Shown piece by piece: positions 9,547-18,906 of a DNA stretch of 64,000 nt. The stretch spans positions 3,286,001 through 3,350,000 of the forward strand of contig NZ_CP102486.1 of the NCBI RefSeq assembly GCF_026261605.1, read 5' to 3'. The translations under genes and the position numbers were made by a program. This DNA is from Dechloromonas sp. A34 (GTDB taxonomy: Bacteria > Pseudomonadota > Gammaproteobacteria > Burkholderiales > Rhodocyclaceae). The notes under the pieces were generated by a model. The model searched no databases. It was given only the letters and a program-made list of their open reading frames with translations, and was not told where the DNA came from. Each line of letters begins with the position of its first letter. Within the stretch, counting starts at the first letter, position 1.

Positions 9547-11012
9547 ATGATGAATATCCGAAACCTTAAATTGACGGTCGCCGCGCTGAGCATTGCAGCG
9601 GCGCTCGGTGGCGCCTACTCCATCGGCCAACTGCAGGCGATCGGTCAGGCCAGTGCCGCAATCCCGACGGCTGCCCCGCTCGCAGCCCCGGCGGCACCGC
9701 TGGCGACGCAAGCCCTGCCCGACATGGGAAGCATCGTCGAGCGCAACGGCCCGGCCGTGGTCAACATCAGCGTCACCGGAACACGCAAGACCGCTGCCAA
9801 TGGTCCGAACATGCCACAACTGTCACCGGACGATCCGCTCTACGAGCTCTTCCGCCACTTCCGCCTGCCGCAACCCGGCGGCGAATCGCCGATACACGGA
9901 CTGGGTTCCGGCTTCATCGTCACGCCCGACGGCACCATCCTGACCAATGCCCATGTCGTCGATGGCGCCGAGGAGGTTACCGTCAAGCTGATCGACAAGC
10001 GTGAATTCAAGGCCAAGGTGAAAGGCCTCGACAAGGCGAGCGACGTCGCCGTGCTGAAGATCGATGCCAAGGATCTGCCGACCGTGAGAATCGGCAGTTC
10101 GGGCACCACCCGGGTCGGCGAGTGGGTGCTGGCCATCGGCTCGCCCTTTGGTTTCGAGAACAGCGCCAGCGCCGGCATCGTTTCGGCGAAATCGCGCTCC
10201 CTGCCGGACGGCAGCTACGTTCCCTTCATCCAGACCGACGTCGCGGTCAATCCCGGCAACTCCGGCGGCCCGCTGTTCAACATGGCCGGCGAGGTGATCG
10301 GCATCAATTCGCAGATCTTCTCGCGCAGCGGTGGCTACCAGGGACTTTCCTTCGCCATCCCGATTGAAGTCGCGATCAACGTCGAGCGGCAGATCGCCAC
10401 GCACGGCAAGGTCCAGCGCGGCCGGATGGGGGTGACGATCCAGGAGATCGACCAGTCGCTGGCCGACTCGTTCGGCCTCAAGAAGCCGGCCGGCGCCTTG
10501 GTCAACTCGGTGGAAAAAGGCAGCCCGGCAGCCCAGGCCGGCCTTGAGCCGGGCGACGTGATTCTCGCCATCAACGGCAAGGAAATTTTCAATTCCGGCG
10601 AATTGCCAGCCATCGTCGCCGGCATGTCGGCTGGCGAAAGCGTCAAGCTACAAGTCTGGCGCAATAGCGCAACCCGCGAAATCAACGTCAAGATCGGCAG
10701 CTTCAGCGACCAGAAGCTGGCCGCCGTTGAGCCTCACGAAGGCGACAAGGGCCGGCTCGGCGTCGCCGTCCGTTCCCTGACCCCGAAGAACAACGGCAGG
10801 CCGAGGTCAAGGGCGGCGCCCTGGTTCAGAACGTCAGTGGCCCGGCGGCCAGGGCCGGCATTCAGCCGGGCGACATCATCGTTTCGGTCAATGGTGAAGC
10901 GGTCAAGGGGGCGGAGCAATTACGCGCCTTGGTCACCAAAGCCGGCAAACGGGTCGCCCTACTGGTCGAACGCGGCGACTCGCGGATTTTCGTGCCGGTC
11001 GATCTCGGCTGA
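9547..11012 (+). CDS. periplasmic serine endoprotease DegP/HtrA-like, frameshifted near the end
   Basis: Periplasmic protein-quality protease with a trypsin-like domain and two PDZ domains. A signal/anchor segment covers residues 5-25. The catalytic triad is H136 (TNAHVVDG), D166 (SDVAVL) and S239 (NPGNSGGP). PDZ1 shows GALVNSVEKGSPAAQAGL and GDVILAINGKE. After LGVAVRSLTP the frame breaks: one base appears missing at 10785/10786. Inserting a single G restores PDZ2 (GGALVQNVSGPAA, IQPGDIIVSVNGE) and a natural stop at 11012, giving 488 residues. Without repair the frame runs on as nonsense to 11037. The family is Do/DegQ-like by length and PDZ count. The break is probably a sequencing error, since the downstream half is perfectly conserved. 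Confidence 0.9.
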
Positions 11013-11070
11013 GGCAGCGGCCGGACGGTTCGCTTGAGCCGCCCGTCCAGCAGTCGGCGGTGAAGCGGAT

Positions 11071-11763
11071 TCAGTTCAGCTTGTCGGGACGACCGCAGCA
11101 CTGCTTGAATTTGCGGCCGCTGCCGCAGGGGCAAGGATCGTTGCGACCGGACTTCGGTTCTTCATGGCGGATGGTGCCGCCCATGCGCTTGTTGCGCCAA
11201 AAGTTGTAGAGCGTTTGCACGATGACCGGCAGGTTCTCCTGGATGTCGCCCACCAGACGGGCTTCCTCGGCCGGCGCAAACCAGCGCTCGCCGCTTTTTT
11301 CGACGTCTTCCTTGAGCATACCGTTGAGCATGAACATCGGTTCGAGCAATTCGGAAAGGTCGTCGGCATGCTTGCCGGCCAGGTCGTACCAGTCGCCGGC
11401 CAGCCCGGCACCGAAGATGTAGGAATCGGCCCAGGCGGCGTAATCGTAGGTCTCGCAGCTTTCGTCTTCCGGATAGAGCACCGGGGCCACCGTTTCGTCG
11501 GCGAGCAGTGCGGCAGCGATATCGTTGTTCAGGCGCATCAGCAGTTCCACCGTTTCGGCGACCACCGGATCGTCAGTTTCCATGCCCTTGCCCAGCGCTT
11601 CCGGCAACCAGACGCTGGGCTGCACCGGCTCCGGACCGCTGACAATGGCGCAGAGCATGGCCTGGACTTCATCGAGGCGCATGGCTTCGTCAGCGAAAAC
11701 TTCGGTTTCGAGCAGTTCTTCCAGACGGTCGAGATCAGCGTCGGTGAGGGGGGTGGGGTTCAT
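11071..11763 (-). CDS. UPF0149/YecA family protein with C-terminal SEC-C motif
   Basis: A 230-residue cytoplasmic protein. The N-terminal two thirds match the UPF0149 (YecA/YgfB) all-helical family ([41 protein letters not shown]). The last 25 residues form a zinc-binding SEC-C motif, [20 protein letters not shown] motifs occur in SecA and in proteins that contact ribosomes or SecB, so a role near protein export or translation is possible but not shown. It is convergent to the htrA-like gene and divergent from msrB. Confidence 0.9.
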   Translation of the reverse strand: MNPTPLTDADLDRLEELLETEVFADEAMRLDEVQAMLCAIVSGPEPVQPSVWLPEALGKGMETDDPVVAETVELLMRLNNDIAAALLADETVAPVLYPEDESCETYDYAAWADSYIFGAGLAGDWYDLAGKHADDLSELLEPMFMLNGMLKEDVEKSGERWFAPAEEARLVGDIQENLPVIVQTLYNFWRNKRMGGTIRHEEPKSGRNDPCPCGSGRKFKQCCGRPDKLN

Positions 11764-11848
11764 ATCGGTTTATCCTGTTGGGCAGAGTGAATCATCGTCG
11801 AGTATAGGTGTCCGACATCGCGTCGCCAACCCCGAGGAATGCCAATCC

Positions 11849-12247
11849 ATGACGAAAATAGTCAAAACCGATGCCGAATGGCGCGCCGAACTCAGCCCCG
11901 AGCAGTTTCGTGTCGCCCGCAAGAAAGGGACCGAGCCGGCCTTCTCCGGCCAGTACTGGGATTGCCATGACGATGGCACCTATCGCTGCATCTGCTGCGG
12001 CGCCCCGCTCTTCCGTTCCGAGACCAAGTTCGATTCGGGCTGCGGCTGGCCGAGCTTTCACACCGCCAACGACGAGAAACTGGTCGATGAGCACGTCGAC
12101 CAGAGCTTCGGCATGATCCGTACCGAGGTCACCTGCCACGAATGCGGTGCCCACCTCGGCCATGTTTTTCCGGATGGTCCGGCACCGACCGGGCTGCGCT
12201 ACTGCATCAACTCGGCCTCGTTGAAGCTCGACCCGGACCAGACCTGA
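11849..12247 (+). CDS. msrB: peptide-methionine (R)-S-oxide reductase MsrB
   Basis: Reduces methionine-R-sulfoxide in oxidised proteins, using thioredoxin. The 132-residue protein has the zinc ligands C47xxC50 (CICC) and C96xxC99 (CHEC), the GCGWPSF segment, and the catalytic cysteine C119 in [12 protein letters not shown] 11849 gives [15 protein letters not shown], the natural N-terminus. A longer in-frame reading from 11525 runs antisense through the neighbouring gene and is rejected. There is no signal peptide, so it is cytoplasmic. Confidence 0.96.
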   Translation: MTKIVKTDAEWRAELSPEQFRVARKKGTEPAFSGQYWDCHDDGTYRCICCGAPLFRSETKFDSGCGWPSFHTANDEKLVDEHVDQSFGMIRTEVTCHECGAHLGHVFPDGPAPTGLRYCINSASLKLDPDQT

Positions 12248-12254
12248 GCGCGGT

Positions 12255-13058
12255 TCAGGCCAGCTTGGCCCGTTCCTGCATGAAGCGCCCGGGCGGCACT
12301 CCGAAGGCGCGCTTGAACATCGCCGAAAAGGCCGCCTGGCTGGCGTAGCCGAGTTCGGCCGCGACCTCGCCGCCGGGCCGCCCCCGGCCGATCAGGTCGA
12401 GCGCCCGGGCCAGGCGCAATTGCTGGCGCCAGGCGCCGAAACCCATGGTCAGTTCGCTCTGGAAGAGGCGGGCCAGGGTCCGTTCGCTGGCTCCGACCCG
12501 CTCCGCCCATTCAGCCAAGGACAGCGGCGACGCCGGGTCTTCGATCAGCGCGTTGCACAGCGCCTGCAGACGGCGATCCCGGGGTAGCGGCAGGCCCAGC
12601 GAAAGCGGCGGCGCCCGGCGCATTTCTGCCAACATCAGGCGGATCATCAGGTCGCGCCGCAGCCGGTCCTCGGCCGCTTCGCCCTTGACCGCCTCGCTGA
12701 GCGCCTCGATCAGGCTGCGCATCAGCCCGGATACCTCGATCACCGCACAGGCCCCGAGCGGTAAGGGCGAGGCCGCGCGGGCGACATAGACGGTACGCAA
12801 TTCGACCTCGCCGAGGGCGACAACCTCGTGCTCGATCCCGGGCGGAATCCAGACGGCGCGAAAGGCCGGCACCAGCCAGGCCATGCCGGCCGCCGAAATG
12901 CGCAAGGCGCCGCGCAAGGGATAGGCCAGCTGGGCCCAGTCGTGGCTGTGGGCCGGCACCGTCACATCGGCCGGCAGGCTACGCAGATTGACGGTGAGCG
13001 GTTCGTCGGCAGTCGGCGCCCGACGCGGGCATGGGTCGAATGGCAGGTGTGTCAGCAT
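12255..13058 (-). CDS. AraC family transcriptional regulator
   Basis: A 267-residue regulator with an N-terminal cupin-like effector domain (VPAHSHDWAQLAYPLRG, WIPPGIEHEV) and a C-terminal double helix-turn-helix of AraC type (SLAEWAERVGASERTLARLF and AAELGYASQAAFSAMFKRAF). It is divergent from the MFS gene with 84 bases between start codons, the usual arrangement for a local regulator. It probably controls that transporter. A 6-bp dyad lies next to its own start. Confidence 0.92.
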   Translation of the reverse strand: MLTHLPFDPCPRRAPTADEPLTVNLRSLPADVTVPAHSHDWAQLAYPLRGALRISAAGMAWLVPAFRAVWIPPGIEHEVVALGEVELRTVYVARAASPLPLGACAVIEVSGLMRSLIEALSEAVKGEAAEDRLRRDLMIRLMLAEMRRAPPLSLGLPLPRDRRLQALCNALIEDPASPLSLAEWAERVGASERTLARLFQSELTMGFGAWRQQLRLARALDLIGRGRPGGEVAAELGYASQAAFSAMFKRAFGVPPGRFMQERAKLA

Positions 13059-13060
13059 CG

Positions 13061-13083
13061 CGATAATTTATGTCACGTTATCG
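13061..13083. promoter_or_regulatory. dyad CGATAA-N11-TTATCG between regulator and transporter
   Basis: A perfect 6-bp inverted repeat with an 11-base spacer lies just upstream of the AraC-type regulator start (13058) and 60 bases upstream of the MFS start. Position and symmetry suggest an operator for the divergent pair. AraC proteins more often bind direct repeats, so another factor is also possible. Confidence 0.35.
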
Positions 13084-13142
13084 TATTTCAGTCAAACCGG
13101 GATTCAATAAACTGGCTCCTGTCCGATCTTTCCGTCGCCGCC

Positions 13143-14351
13143 ATGACCGCAGCCGTCCTCCCTCCCACCGCCAAGCGCGATCTCGAAACCATCTCGCTGA
13201 TCGGTTTCGTCCATGGCGTCTCGCATTTCTTCCACCTTTTGCTGCCGCCCCTCTTTCCCTGGCTGATGGCCGATTTCGGGCTGAGCTTCACCGGCATCGG
13301 GGCGACGATGACGGTCTTTTTCATCGTCTCCGGTATCGGTCAGGCGATGGCCGGCTTTCTCGTCGACCGCTTCGGTGCGGCGCGGGTGCTCGGTGGTGGT
13401 ATCAGCTGTTTCGCGCTGGCCGGGGTCGTGCTGCATTTTGCTTCCGGCTACCCGATGCTCGTCGTGGTCGCCGCACTGGCCGGCCTCGGCAACAGCGTCT
13501 TTCATCCGGCCGACTTCACGGTGCTCAATCGCCACGTCTCGCAACCGCGGCTTGGTCATGCCTTTTCCGTGCATGGCCTGTCCGGCAACCTGGGCTGGGC
13601 GGCGGCCCCGGTCTTCATGGCCGGCATTGCCACCGTCGCCGGCTGGCGCAGCGCAGCGCTCGGCGCGACGCTGGTCGCCCTGCTCGCCCTAGCCCTGCTC
13701 TACTGGCGGCGACAGGCGATCGCCGATCCGCTCGGCTATCACGCCAGCCAGCACGGCCAGACTAGCGGTCCGGCCTTCGCCTTCCTCAACTCGCGCGCCG
13801 TCTGGCTGTGCTTCCTGTTCTTCCTGCTGATTACCGCCGCCTTCGGCGTTATCCAGAACTTTGCCAGCCCCATCCTGCAGGCGCTCTATAACCTCTCGAT
13901 CACCGCGGCAGCCGCGGCCTTATCGACCTACCTGCTGGGCGGTGCAGCCGGCATCGTGCTCGGCGGCTTTCTCGCCCAGAAGGGCGACCATGACCGGCTG
14001 ATCGCCGCCGCCCTCGGCGTCGCCGCCCTGTTGGCGATACTGTTGGCGGCCGGCATCCTGCCGGGCTGGAGCATTCTGCCGCTGATGGCCGGGATCGGTT
14101 TCTGCACCGGCATCGCCGGCCCTTCGCGCGATTTGCTGGTGCGCCGCGCCGCCACCGCCCGTTTCGGGCAGGCAGCCTTCGGGCGGGTCTATGGCTTCGT
14201 CTATTCCGGCCTCGACCTCGGGCTGGCCAGCGCCCCGCTGATCTTCGGCGGCCTGATGGACGGCCACCAGTTTAGCCAGGTGCTGGTCGGCGTCGCCGTG
14301 CTGCAGACGCTGGCCATCCTCGCCGCGCTACGCGTCGGCAAGGCCGTTTAA
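13143..14351 (+). CDS. MFS transporter
   Basis: Inner-membrane major facilitator of 402 residues with about 12 hydrophobic segments. A loop resembling the MFS motif A appears as GFLVDRFGAARVLGGG. The N-terminus (ISLIGFVHGVSHFFHLLLPP) resembles a family of MFS carriers of unknown substrate. ATG 13143 is chosen because the hydrophobic core begins soon after and the preceding in-frame sequence is antisense to the AraC gene. It is divergently paired with the AraC-type regulator, which suggests inducible export or uptake. Confidence 0.88.
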   Translation: MTAAVLPPTAKRDLETISLIGFVHGVSHFFHLLLPPLFPWLMADFGLSFTGIGATMTVFFIVSGIGQAMAGFLVDRFGAARVLGGGISCFALAGVVLHFASGYPMLVVVAALAGLGNSVFHPADFTVLNRHVSQPRLGHAFSVHGLSGNLGWAAAPVFMAGIATVAGWRSAALGATLVALLALALLYWRRQAIADPLGYHASQHGQTSGPAFAFLNSRAVWLCFLFFLLITAAFGVIQNFASPILQALYNLSITAAAAALSTYLLGGAAGIVLGGFLAQKGDHDRLIAAALGVAALLAILLAAGILPGWSILPLMAGIGFCTGIAGPSRDLLVRRAATARFGQAAFGRVYGFVYSGLDLGLASAPLIFGGLMDGHQFSQVLVGVAVLQTLAILAALRVGKAV

Positions 14352-14352
14352 G

Positions 14353-15243
14353 CTATAAGCCGCGCGCCCAGCCCGGGCGCAGGTGGGCCTCATCCGGCGC
14401 GGCGATGGCCTGCCGGATCTGGGCCAGCAGGCGTTCCTTGTCGGCGCCCAGCGTACCCTTGAGGACCAGCCAGTTGGAGGCGTGGTCGCTGCGAAAGACC
14501 GTGCGTTTGAGGTCCAGGCTGGAGAGAAATTGCTCCATCTCGACGAAGAGTTCGGGCTGGGTGAGGGGCTCCCATTCCGGAAAATCGGCCCGGAAACGCT
14601 GTTCGCCCTTGGGAAAACTGACCACCAGCGTCGCCAGATACTCCGGCTGCGTGGCATTGGCCAGCCGCGCCGAATTCTCGGCGTGTTGCTGCGAATAGAC
14701 CTTGCCGCCGAGGCCGTTGAGGATCATCACCGAACGGGTGATGCCGGCACTCCCCAGTTTGTCGAGCGCCTCGCGGGTGCTGTCGAAGGTTTCGCCCTTC
14801 TTGACCGCGGCCAGCACCTGGTCATCGCCCGATTCGGCGCCGAGATAGATCATTTTCAGGCCGGCTGCCACCAGTTGATCGATTTCAGCCTGCGACTTCT
14901 TGCGCAGGTTGCGCGCCAGGCAATAGGCGGAGATACGGCGCACGGCCGGCAGATGGGTGCGGATCGCCTCGAGGATACCCAACAGCCGCCGGGTCGGCAG
15001 GACCAGCGCGTCACCATCGGCCAGGAAGACGCGGCGAACCTGATCGCCGTAGCGCTGGCCGGTCAGGCGGATGCTGTCGAGAACCTCATCCTCTTCGCGC
15101 GCCCGGAATTTCTTCTGCGGCGCGGTGTACATCTCGCAAAAAGTGCACTGGTTCCACGAGCAGCCGTCGGTCACCGGCAGAATCAGCGACTCCGCCTCAC
15201 TCGGCGGGCGGAAGACCGGCTCGACGTAACGGATTGGCAGCAT
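14353..15243 (-). CDS. radical SAM protein with CX4CX2C cluster motif
   Basis: A 296-residue radical SAM enzyme. The cysteines C28, C33 and C36 in DGCSWNQCTFCEMY have a four-residue first gap instead of the canonical three. That spacing is seen in a family with GCSHNKCTFC-like motifs. Further radical SAM features are LADGDALVLPTRRLL and MIYLGAESGDD, followed by VMILNGLGGK. The substrate is unknown. It starts 3 bases after the stop of the thioesterase gene upstream on the minus strand, so the two form an operon. Its stop overlaps the convergent MFS region closely. Confidence 0.88.
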   Translation of the reverse strand: MLPIRYVEPVFRPPSEAESLILPVTDGCSWNQCTFCEMYTAPQKKFRAREEDEVLDSIRLTGQRYGDQVRRVFLADGDALVLPTRRLLGILEAIRTHLPAVRRISAYCLARNLRKKSQAEIDQLVAAGLKMIYLGAESGDDQVLAAVKKGETFDSTREALDKLGSAGITRSVMILNGLGGKVYSQQHAENSARLANATQPEYLATLVVSFPKGEQRFRADFPEWEPLTQPELFVEMEQFLSSLDLKRTVFRSDHASNWLVLKGTLGADKERLLAQIRQAIAAPDEAHLRPGWARGL

Positions 15244-15246
15244 CGC

Positions 15247-15672
15247 CTAGCCGCTCACTTTGGCGACGAAGGCCGGCGGCGCCGAAGTCGGCTTGCGGGC
15301 GGCGTAGTCGAAGAACATGATGCCGTGCTTGCCGCGCGCCACTTCGCGCCCGCTCGCCTTGTCGGAAAGGCGCCAGACCAGATCGCAGCCGTACTTGTTG
15401 AAATCGTCGGCGCCCATTTCGACGACCAGCGTTTCGCCGTGGAAGGCCTCGGAACGGTACTGAGCGGCGACGTCGGCGACGACGATGCCGACGCCTTCGA
15501 CATCCAGCTCGGTATAGCCCAGCGCCTTGAAAAAGCGCACCCGGGCCTCGGATACCAGTGAGATCAGCGCCGCATTGTCGAGATGATGACCGTAGTTGAT
15601 GTGGCCGATATAGATCGGGATTTCGGTAGCGAACGTAAAGTGCTCGGGCAGGTCTATCTTGATGCGGGGCAT
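15247..15672 (-). CDS. acyl-CoA thioesterase, 4HBT hot-dog fold
   Basis: A 141-residue single hot-dog domain. The 4-hydroxybenzoyl-CoA thioesterase pattern is visible: FATEIPIYIGHINYGHHLDN with an aspartate in the active-site region, then VGIVVADVAAQYRSEAFHGE. It would hydrolyse an acyl-CoA of unknown chain. ATG 15672 (MPRIKIDLPE) is preferred over an in-frame ATG at 15738. It is followed after 3 bases by the radical SAM gene. Confidence 0.88.
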   Translation of the reverse strand: MPRIKIDLPEHFTFATEIPIYIGHINYGHHLDNAALISLVSEARVRFFKALGYTELDVEGVGIVVADVAAQYRSEAFHGETLVVEMGADDFNKYGCDLVWRLSDKASGREVARGKHGIMFFDYAARKPTSAPPAFVAKVSG

Positions 15673-15749
15673 GATGGTTTCAGGCTGTTCGGGAAGCCTG
15701 CATTTTAGGTGCTGCAGCGTAGAATCCGGAAAAAACACCGGAGTCCGCC

Positions 15750-16124
15750 ATGAAGTCGATCGACCACAACAAACTCGACAAACTCGTTCTCGACGCCCGC
15801 AAGGCAGCGGATACCCGCGCCGAAGGCTATCGCGAGCGCGCCCTGAAAATCTACCCGTGGATCTGCGGCCGTTGCGCCCGCGAATTCACCGCGACCAATG
15901 TCCGCGAACTGACCGTGCATCACCGCGACCACAATCACGACAATAACCCGCCCGACGGCAGCAACTGGGAACTGCTTTGCATCTACTGCCACGACAACGA
16001 ACACCAGAAAGAAATCGAGGCTGACCGCGGCTACACCGACACCAGTTCGGCGCGTGGTGGCGGCGCCACGCACAACCCGTTCGCCGCGCTGCAAGGCCTG
16101 CTCAAGGACAAGGGCAAGAGCTGA
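15750..16124 (+). CDS. yajD: YajD-type HNH nuclease
   Basis: A 124-residue HNH family protein. Two CxxC zinc ligand pairs (CGRC and CIYC) flank the HNH core VHHRDHNHDNNPPDGSNW. It matches the YajD subfamily in length and sequence. A nuclease activity is predicted from the fold only. It is four bases upstream of the YjbQ gene and likely co-transcribed. Confidence 0.92.
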   Translation: MKSIDHNKLDKLVLDARKAADTRAEGYRERALKIYPWICGRCAREFTATNVRELTVHHRDHNHDNNPPDGSNWELLCIYCHDNEHQKEIEADRGYTDTSSARGGGATHNPFAALQGLLKDKGKS

Positions 16125-16128
16125 ACCG

Positions 16129-16542
16129 ATGAGCGAGCAGCATCGACTGAGCTTCGATACCCCCGGCCGCGGCTCGGTCGAGATCACCGCCGAGATTGCG
16201 GCGGTGGTCCGCAAGACCCCGCTCGATAGCGGCATCGCCCATGTTTTCGTGCGCCACACCAGTTGCGGCCTGGCAATCACCGAAAATGCCGACCCGACGG
16301 TGCGCCGCGATCTGGAAACCCTGTTGCAGCGCTGGGCGCCGGATGGCGACCCGGCTTACCGCCACGACCTGGAGGGCGACGACGACATGGCGGCGCACGC
16401 CCGTTCGCTGCTCACCGGCACCTCACTGACCGTACCCTTCGCCGGCGGCCAGTTGCTGCTCGGCACCTGGCAGGGCATCTACCTGTTCGAGCACCGTACG
16501 CACGGCCATCGCCGGGAAATCGTCGTTACCCTGCTCGGCTGA
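16129..16542 (+). CDS. yjbQ: YjbQ family protein (secondary thiamine-phosphate synthase type)
   Basis: A 137-residue UPF0047/YjbQ protein. Signatures are FVRHTSCGLAITENADP and the late HDDMAAH-like segment (EGDDDMAAHARSLL), ending in LGTWQGIYLFEHRTHGH. Some members show weak thiamine-phosphate synthase activity, but the physiological role is unclear. ATG 16129 starts five bases after the yajD stop. An earlier in-frame start would run through yajD. Confidence 0.92.
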   Translation: MSEQHRLSFDTPGRGSVEITAEIAAVVRKTPLDSGIAHVFVRHTSCGLAITENADPTVRRDLETLLQRWAPDGDPAYRHDLEGDDDMAAHARSLLTGTSLTVPFAGGQLLLGTWQGIYLFEHRTHGHRREIVVTLLG

Positions 16543-16553
16543 TTTCGCCAACC

Positions 16554-17360
16554 TCAGGTCGCGATGAAGTCGCGCAGGGCGTCGAGCACGGCATCCGGCC
16601 GCTCGGCCATCAGCGCGTGGCCGCTGCCTTCGATGCTGACCAGCCGCGCCCCGGCGATGAAACCGAGCAGCGCCTTGGCGGCCTTGGGCGAAGTCATCTT
16701 GTCCTGATTGCCGGCGACGATCAACAGCGGCGACGTAATGGCCGTCAGGCTTTCCGGGCGGCGCGAGTAGGCATTGCAGGCGTTCATGTCGGTATGGAAA
16801 ACGCCCTTCTTCTGGCGTTCCATCAGGCGCTGGTTCATGCCGAGCAGCCACAGGCCGGGCACCGTGTTGCCGCCGATCTGTCCGGTCGCCGAGTAGGACC
16901 AGGTATTGATCATTTCGGCGGCCTTCGGCTCGTCGTCGCGCGTCGCATCGAGCAGGGCCTGCGATACCGGCATCGGCAGCGAACTGCCGATCAGCACGGT
17001 CTTGCCGACGCGCGGTGCGAAACGGGCCGCCACTTCGAGCGCCACCAGCGAACCCATACTGTGGCCGATCAAGGTCGCCTGCTCGACACCGCAGGCATCG
17101 AGCAGCGCAACCACCCAGTCGGCCAGCGCCTCGACCGAAGCCAGCGGCTCGCCGCCACTGCGCCCGTGGCCCGGCAAGTCGGGGACGAGCACCGAGAACC
17201 CATGATGGGCGAACCAGCGGCTCTGCAAGACCCAGCACGAATGGTCCTGCTGCGCGCCGTGCAGGAAGACGACCACCGGCTGTTGATTGACGGTATCGGC
17301 CGTGAGCTTCTTGCCGCCGTTGTAGACATAGGCCATCTGGCCGAGAACCTTGATCTCCAT
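16554..17360 (-). CDS. alpha/beta-fold hydrolase
   Basis: A 268-residue esterase/lipase-like hydrolase. The oxyanion segment is VVFLHGAQQDHSCW, the nucleophile elbow is GHSMGS with S101, and the family's DLPGHGRSGG is present. The late ISPLLIVAGNQDKM (printed TSPLLIVAGNQDKM) and SGHALMAERP supply the acid and histidine. It begins 3 bases after the metY stop, so it is the second gene of a metY-hydrolase operon. The substrate is unknown. A methionine-pathway role, for example like homoserine acetyltransferase relatives, is only a guess. Confidence 0.9.
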   Translation of the reverse strand: MEIKVLGQMAYVYNGGKKLTADTVNQQPVVVFLHGAQQDHSCWVLQSRWFAHHGFSVLVPDLPGHGRSGGEPLASVEALADWVVALLDACGVEQATLIGHSMGSLVALEVAARFAPRVGKTVLIGSSLPMPVSQALLDATRDDEPKAAEMINTWSYSATGQIGGNTVPGLWLLGMNQRLMERQKKGVFHTDMNACNAYSRRPESLTAITSPLLIVAGNQDKMTSPKAAKALLGFIAGARLVSIEGSGHALMAERPDAVLDALRDFIAT

Positions 17361-17363
17361 AAC

Positions 17364-18653
17364 TCAGGCCTTGGCCGCTGCGGCGAGGCCGCGATTGAGG
17401 TCGTCGATCAGGTCGTCCGCGTCTTCCAGGCCGATTGACAGGCGGATGGTGCCGGGATGAATGCCGGCCGCGACCAGCGCCGCATCGGACATGCGGAAAT
17501 GCGTGGTCGAAGCCGGGTGAATGACCAGCGACTTGGCATCGCCGACATTGGCCAGATGCGAGAAGACTTTCAGCGCCTCGATGAACTTGCGCCCGGCCGC
17601 CCGCCCGCCGCTCAGGTTGAAGGTGAAGACCGAACTGCTGCCCCGCGGCAGCAGTTGCTTGGCGAGTTCGTGATCGGGATGATCCGGCAGGTCGGGATGG
17701 ACTACCGCCTGCACCGCCCCGCCAACTAACGCAGAGAGATGGGCGACCACCTTGCGGGTGTTCTCGATATGGCGCGCCATACGCAACGGCAGCGTTTCCA
17801 GACCTTGCAGTATCTGGAAGGCCGAGAGCGGGCTGAGACAGGCGCCGAAATCGCGCAAGCCCTCGCGCCGGGCACGGAGCAGAAAGGCGGCAACCGTCGA
17901 CTCCTCGGCAAACACCATGTCGTGGAAGCCTTCATAAGGCTCGGTCAACGTTGGAAATTTACCACTGGCCGCCCAGTCGAAAGCGCCGGAATCGACGACC
18001 ACGCCGCCGATCACCGTACCGTGGCCGGAGAGGAACTTGGTGGCCGAATGAAAGACCAGATCGGCGCCGAGATCGAAGGGCTTGAGTAAATACGGCGTGG
18101 TGAAGGTCGAATCGACCAGCAGCGGCAGACCATGCTCATGGGCCAGCGCCGACACGCGGGGAATATCAAGTACATCGAGCCCTGGATTGCCCAGCGTCTC
18201 GCCGAACAGCAACCGGGTTTCCGGCCGGATGGCCGCCCGCCAGGCATCGAGATCGCGCGGATCGACGAAGGTGGTGGTGATGCCGAAACGCGGCAGGGTG
18301 TATTCAAGCAGGTTGTGCGAGCCGCCGTAGAGCGAGCGACTGGCCACGATATGGCTGCCGGCGCCCATCAAGGTCGTGATCGCCAGATGCATCGCAGCCT
18401 GCCCGGAAGCCACGGCAATCGCCCCAACCCCGCCCTCCAATGCTGCTACCCGTTCTTCGAGCACGGCATTGGTCGGGTTCGAGATGCGCGAATAGACGTG
18501 GCCGCCGCGTTCCATATTGAACAGCGAGGCGGCCTGCTCGGCATCCTTGAAAACGAAGGAGGACGTCAGGTAAATCGGCTGGGCCCGCGCCCCGTACTGG
18601 CTGTCCGGCACCTGGCCGGCGTGCAGGGAAAGCGTGTCAAATTTATAACTCAT
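17364..18653 (-). CDS. O-acetyl/O-succinyl-homoserine sulfhydrylase, copy 1
   Basis: PLP-dependent Cys/Met metabolism enzyme of 429 residues that makes homocysteine from an activated homoserine and sulfide. The Schiff-base lysine is K206 in FHSATKFLSGHG. Other family segments are DTLSLHAGQVPD, YSRISNPTNAVLEERVAALEG and GDAKSLVIHPASTTH. It could be MetY (O-acetyl) or MetZ (O-succinyl). The length and the GQVPD segment favour MetY/MetZ over cystathionine synthase. It heads an operon with the hydrolase downstream. A second, divergent copy lies at 47482. Confidence 0.9.
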   Translation of the reverse strand: MSYKFDTLSLHAGQVPDSQYGARAQPIYLTSSFVFKDAEQAASLFNMERGGHVYSRISNPTNAVLEERVAALEGGVGAIAVASGQAAMHLAITTLMGAGSHIVASRSLYGGSHNLLEYTLPRFGITTTFVDPRDLDAWRAAIRPETRLLFGETLGNPGLDVLDIPRVSALAHEHGLPLLVDSTFTTPYLLKPFDLGADLVFHSATKFLSGHGTVIGGVVVDSGAFDWAASGKFPTLTEPYEGFHDMVFAEESTVAAFLLRARREGLRDFGACLSPLSAFQILQGLETLPLRMARHIENTRKVVAHLSALVGGAVQAVVHPDLPDHPDHELAKQLLPRGSSSVFTFNLSGGRAAGRKFIEALKVFSHLANVGDAKSLVIHPASTTHFRMSDAALVAAGIHPGTIRLSIGLEDADDLIDDLNRGLAAAAKA

Positions 18654-18881
18654 CCCCGACCGCCTTCAAGCAGTACTTTGCCCTCGAATCTCATCCCGTG
18701 CGCTCCCTTTCGCTGTGCCAATCAATATCTTGTTGCCGCGGAGAGAACAGGCCTTGCATCGCCCCTCCGGGCCAAGGCTGAAATATAGGGTGTTGCGCCA
18801 GGCGACGGAACAATCCATCGCTTACATGCATATAAAAAATACGACTACCGAGGCTCGGGTGAAAGCCGGAGGCTCAATGAA
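18654..18881. other. metY leader region with a hairpin at 18751-18778
   Basis: This 228-base stretch upstream of metY copy 1 has no convincing gene. It contains an inverted repeat (GCCTTG at 18751-18756, CAAGGC at 18773-18778) and AT-rich sequence near 18828-18840 with GCATATA. I checked it for SAM- or SAH-riboswitch-like conserved cores by eye and found none that I could defend. Confidence 0.4.
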
Positions 18882-18905
18882 AAAAGCCGGGTTGCCCCGG
18901 CTTTT
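18882..18905 (-). terminator. Rho-independent terminator of the 33-residue peptide gene
   Basis: A perfect 10-bp stem (AAAAGCCGGG with CCCGGCTTTT) encloses a four-base loop that reads GCAA on the minus strand, a GNRA tetraloop. It is followed on the minus strand by a run of six T. It begins immediately after the stop codon of the peptide gene at 18907. Confidence 0.88.
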
Positions 18906-18906
18906 C

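Noticed and set aside
18654..18881. Possible SAM riboswitch upstream of metY
   Set aside because: No conserved core of SAM-I, SAM-II or SAH classes could be aligned by eye.
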